From Arenicola marina (lineage: Eukaryota; Annelida; Polychaeta; Arenicolidae): DNA of 64,000 nucleotides. Shown here piece by piece: positions 59,561 through 64,000 of the stretch. The position numbers were made by a program, and so were the translations under genes. The DNA is taken from positions 6,448,001 to 6,512,000 of the forward strand of contig OZ025255.1 in NCBI GenBank assembly GCA_964019135.1. Direction: 5' to 3'. Numbering within the stretch: position 1 is the first letter of the stretch; each line of letters opens with the position of its first letter. The notes beneath the pieces were generated by a model. That model was not told the DNA's origin. It did not search any database and saw only the letters and a list, made by a program, of their open reading frames with translations.

Positions 59561-62500
59561 GCAGTATACTATATAAAACACTCGGTTCCAACGATATACA
59601 ACACAAACAAACATGATTTGATCATTTTATTAACTAAAACACTGACTTCTACCAACATAGTACGTAAACACACCCGATTCCAGCATTACACAACCAAAAC
59701 ACTCGGTTCTAGCGATATGCTACACGAAACACCCGATTTTAGTTATATCCCACACAAAACACTCGATTTTACGGATATAATACACAACACGCTCGGTTGT
59801 ATCAACATGCTGTACGAAACACTCGCTTTTAGCAATGTACTACAGTAACACACCATATTTCAATATTACACTTCTCAAAACACTCGGCACGAGCGATATA
59901 ATACTCAAAACAGTCGGCTCTTGCGATATACCATATAAACACTCGGTTCTAGCAATATACAACACAAACAAACATGGTTTGATCATTTTATTAACAAAAA
60001 CACCCGGTTCCACTGACAAAGAACGTGAACACACCTGAATGTAGTATTACACTACCAAAAACATTCGGTTCTGGTGAGATGCTACTGAAAACAACCTGTT
60101 TTAGCGATATACTATACAAAACCCCCGGGTGTAGCGACAAACTACAGAACACTCGGTTTTAGCGATATACCAGGGTAACACACAAAATTCCAGCATTACA
60201 CTTATCAAAACGCTCGTTACGAGCGATACACTACCAAAACACAAACAGTCGGCTCTTGCGATATACTATATAAAACACTCGGTTCCAAAGATATACAACA
60301 CAAACAAACATGATTTGATAATTTTATTAACCAAAACACTCAGTTCTACCGACATAGTACGTAAACACACCCGATTCCAGCATTACACAACCGAAACACT
60401 CGGTTCTAGCGATATACTACTCAAAACACTCGGGTTTAGTTATATCCCACACAAAACACTCGGTTTTACGGATATACTACACAACACGCTCGGTTGTATC
60501 GACATGCTGTACAAAAAACTCGCTTTTAGCAACATACAACGGTAACAGAGCATCTTCCAGCATTACTCTTCCCGAAACACTCGGTACGGCCGATATGCTA
60601 CTCAAACAGTCGGCTCGTTCGATATGCTACCATCCACTTACCGCCCAAAGCACACCGATCTAACGATATGCTACACGCAACACCCGATTTTAGTCATATC
60701 ACACACAAAACAGTCGGTTTTACAGATATAATACACAACACGCTCGGTTCTATCAACATGCAGCGCGAAACACTCGAGTTTAGCAATGTACTACAGTAAC
60801 ACACCATATTTCACTATTACACTTCTCAAAACACTCGGCACGAGCGATATAATGCTCAACCCAGTCGGCTCTTGAGATATACCATATAAACCCGCGGTTC
60901 TAGCAATATACAACACAAACAAACATGATTTGATCATTTTATTAACAAAAGCACCCGGTTCTACTGACAAAGTACGCAGACACACCTGATTGTAGTATTA
61001 CACAACTAAAACACTCGGTTCTAGCGATATAGTACTCAAAACACTTGGGTTTAGTTATATCCCACACAAAACACTCGGTTTTAGTTATATCCCACACAAA
61101 ATACTCGGTTTTAGTTATATCCCACACAAAACACTCGGTTTTACGGATATACTACACAACACGCTCGGTTGTATCGACATGCTGTACAAAAAACTCGCTT
61201 TTACCAATATACAACGGCAACACACCATCTTTCAGCATTATTCTTCCCGAAACACTCGGTACGGCCGATATGCTACTCAAAACAGTCGACTCTTTTGATA
61301 TGCTACCACCCACTTACGGTCCAAAGCACTCCGATCTAACGATATGCTACACGAAACACCCGATTTTAGCTATGTCCCACACAAAATACTCGGTTTTACG
61401 GATCGAATACACAACACGCTCGCTTCTATCAACATGATGTACGAAACACTCGCTTTTAGCAATGTACTACAGTAACACACCATATTTCACTATTACACTT
61501 CGCAAAACACTCGGCACGAGCGATATAATACTCAAAACAGTCGGCTCTTGCGATATGCCATATAAACACTCGGTTCTAGCAATATACAACACAAACAAAC
61601 ATGATTTGATCATTTTATTAACAAAAACACCCGGTTCTACTGACAAAGTACGTGAACACACCTGATTGTAGTATTACACTACCAAAAACATTCGGTTCTG
61701 GTGATATGCTACTGAGAACAACCTGTTTTAGCGATATACTATACAAAACCCCCGGGTGTAGCGACAAACTACAAAACACTCGGTTTTAGCGATATACCAG
61801 GGTAACACACAAAATTCCAGCATTACACTTATCAAAACGCTCGTTACGAGCGATACACTACTAAAAACAGTCGGCTCTGGCGATATACTATATAAAACAC
61901 TCGGCTCCAACGATATACAACACAAACAAACATGATTTGATCATTTTATTAACCAAAACACTGAGTTCTACCAACATAGTACGTAAACACACCCGATTCC
62001 AGCATTACACAACCAAAACACTCGGTTCTAGCGATATGCTACTCGAAACACCCGATGTTAGTTATGTCCCACACAAAACACTCGATTTTACGGATATAAT
62101 ACACAACACGCTCGGTTCTATCAACATGCTGTACGAAACAGTCGCTTTAAGCAATGTACTACAGTAACACACCATATTTCACTATTACACTTCTCAAAAA
62201 ACTCGGCACGAGCGATATAATACTCAACCCAGTCGGCTCTTGAGATATACCATATAAACACTCGGTTCTAGCAATATACAAAACAAACAAACATGATTTG
62301 ATCATTTTATTAACAAAAAACCCGGTTCTACTGACAAAGTACGTAAACACACCTGATTGTAGTATTACACTACCAAAAACATTCGGTTCTGGTGATATGC
62401 TACTGAAAACAACCTGTTTTAGCGATATACTATACAAAACCCACGGGTGTAGCGACAAACTACAAACACTCGGTTTTAGCGATATACCAGGGTAACACAC

Positions 62501-62565
62501 ACAATTCCAGTATTACACTTATCAAAACGCTCGTGCGATACACTACTAAAAACAGTCGGCTCTGG
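59561..62565. repeat. 3,004-bp tandem duplication in the satellite, copy 2
   Basis: Second member of the pair. Past about 62560 the sequence instead follows the unit order seen at 54.66 kb onward (62577 matches 54676), marking the right boundary. Confidence 0.8.
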
Positions 62566-64000
62566 CGATATACTATATGAAACACTCGGTTCCAACGATA
62601 TACAACACAAACAAACATGATTTGATCATTTTATTAACCAAAACACTGAGTTCTACCAACATAGTACGTAAACACACCCGATTCCAGCATTACACAACCA
62701 AAACACTCGGTTCTAGCGATATACTACTCAAAACACTCGGGTTTAGTTATATCCCACACAAAACACTCGGTTTTACGGATATACTACACAACACGCTCGG
62801 TGGTATCGACATGCTGTACAAAAAACTCGCTTTTAGCAATATACAACGGTAACAGACCATCTTCCAGCATTACTCTTTCCGAAACACTCGGTCCGGCCGA
62901 TATGCTACTCAAAACAGTCGACTCTTTTGATATGCTACCACCCACTTACCGCCCAAAGCACTCCAATTGAACGATATGCTACACGAAACACCCGATTTTA
63001 GTTATATCCCACACAAAACACTCGGTTTTACGGATATAATACACAACACGCTCGGTTCTATCAACATGCTGTACGAAACACTCGCTTTTAGCAATGTACT
63101 ACAGTAACACACCATACTTCACTATTACACTTCTCAAAACACTCGGCACGAGCGATATAATACTCAAAACAGTCTGCTCTTGCGATATGCCATATAAACA
63201 CTCGGTTCTAGCAATATACAACACAAACAAACATGATTTGATCATTTTATTAACAAAAACACCCGGTTCTACTGACAAAGTACGTGAACACACCTGATTG
63301 TAGTATTACACTACCAAAAACATTCGGTTCTGGTGATATGCTACTGAAAACAACCAGTTTTAGCGATATACTATACAAAACCCCCGGGTGTAGCGATAAA
63401 CTACAGAACACTCGGTTTTAGCGATATACCAGGGTAACACACAAAATTCCAGCATTACACTTATTAAAACGCTCGTTACGAGCGATACACTACTAAAAAC
63501 AGTCGGCTCTTGCGATGTACTATATGAAACACTCGGTTCCAACGATATACAACACAAACAAACATGATTTGATCATTTTATTAACCAAAACACTGAGTTC
63601 TACCAACATAGTACGTAAACACACCCGCTTCCAGCATTACACAACCAAAACACTCGGTTCTAGCGATATACTACTCAAAACACTCGGGTTTAGTTATATC
63701 CCACACAAAACACTCGGTTTTACGGATATACTACACAACACGCTCGGTTGTATCGACATGCTGTACAAACAACTCCATTTTGGCAATATACAACGGTAAC
63801 AGACCATCTTCTAGCATTACTCTTCCCGAAACACTCGGTACGGCCGATATGCTACTCAAAACAGTCGACTCTTTCGATATGCTACGACCCACTTACCACC
63901 CAAAGCACTCCGATCTAACGATATGCTACACGAAACACCCGATTTTAGTTATATCCAACACAAAACACTCGGTTTTATGGATATAATACACAACACGCTC

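Larger units (their letters stand above)
52076..64000. repeat. Higher-order satellite: 30-bp monomers in a repeat of about 945 bp, runs off right edge
   Basis: Monomers of 30 (sometimes 31) bp, for example aaaacactcggttttacgga then tatactacac, are strongly diverged from each other within one higher-order unit. They match well between units 945 bp apart. The landmark ctacagtaacacaccatatt recurs near 52366, 53313 (as ctacgg), 54258, 55200 and 56147 at intervals of 942-947, i.e. about 31 monomers. From 56.8 kb units of about 680-697 bp (short of about eight monomers) mix with 945-950-bp ones. The 30-bp period gives 10-residue repeat frames, up to 148 codons, on both strands, which are not considered genes. 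Confidence 0.95.

Noticed and set aside
52359-63986. Repeated 64-148-codon frames on both strands in the satellite
   Set aside because: The 30-bp monomer gives 10-residue repeats on both strands; they end at the same diverged monomers in every unit.
1-64000. LTR, retrovirus-like or other capsid-bearing element
   Set aside because: No long terminal repeats bounding an internal region and no polymerase, integrase or capsid motif was seen in any frame.

Overview
The window is eukaryotic, and almost certainly animal, DNA. It is a gene-poor region dominated by tandem repeats. No bacterial gene, operon, rRNA gene, intact tRNA gene, CRISPR array, retrovirus-like or LTR-like element was seen. Support for an animal source comes from one immunoglobulin-domain exon with GT-AG borders on the minus strand, a tRNA-derived SINE fragment, MITE-like foldback elements and vertebrate-style CTCF-like and NRF1-like motifs. 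Minisatellite richness together with an Ig exon would suit a marine invertebrate such as a cephalochordate or mollusc. The species cannot be fixed from the sequence alone.

Layout, left to right: 1-3250 is an array of a 34-bp dimeric minisatellite, running off the left edge. 3251-3798 holds its 17-bp monomeric relative and a second, diverged 34-bp dimer. 4194-4413 is a nested palindrome. 5487-6967 is an unrelated 34-bp array. 8424-19687 is an 11.3-kb array of a unit of about 83 bp carrying a C-tract in nearly every copy, and it contains a 3.05-kb tandem duplication. 21300-25258 is a composite repeat in which a block of about 750 bp alternates with a CTGT-rich minisatellite, with a 1,564-bp near-identical tandem duplication. 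26006-26400 has five 78-bp units. 26.4-33.9 kb is mostly single-copy with old interspersed repeats, the Ig exon (31966-32299, minus, frame disrupted), and short minisatellites. 33903-35664 holds twenty 88-bp units. 35.7-42.0 kb is the second mostly unique stretch, with a SINE, two foldback/MITE elements, AACGTTC-rich and CCATGG-rich palindromic islands and one possible terminal coding exon (39352-39443, plus). 42015-42895 is a 40-bp array. 43408-52016 is an 87-bp array with a 1.7-1.8-kb duplication. 52076 to the right edge is a satellite of 30-bp monomers organised into a higher-order repeat of about 945 bp, with a further 3,004-bp duplication.

Roughly two thirds of the window is tandem repeat. 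Almost all long open reading frames here are by-products of repeats that lack stop codons in one orientation, or whose period is a multiple of three. They are not listed as genes. The only protein-coding claims made are the Ig exon (good support, but damaged in this sequence) and the short possible terminal exon (weak). The most striking property is structural: four unrelated arrays each carry a very recent kilobase-scale tandem duplication. That is either a real sign of ongoing unequal exchange or an assembly artefact, and it should be tested with raw reads.
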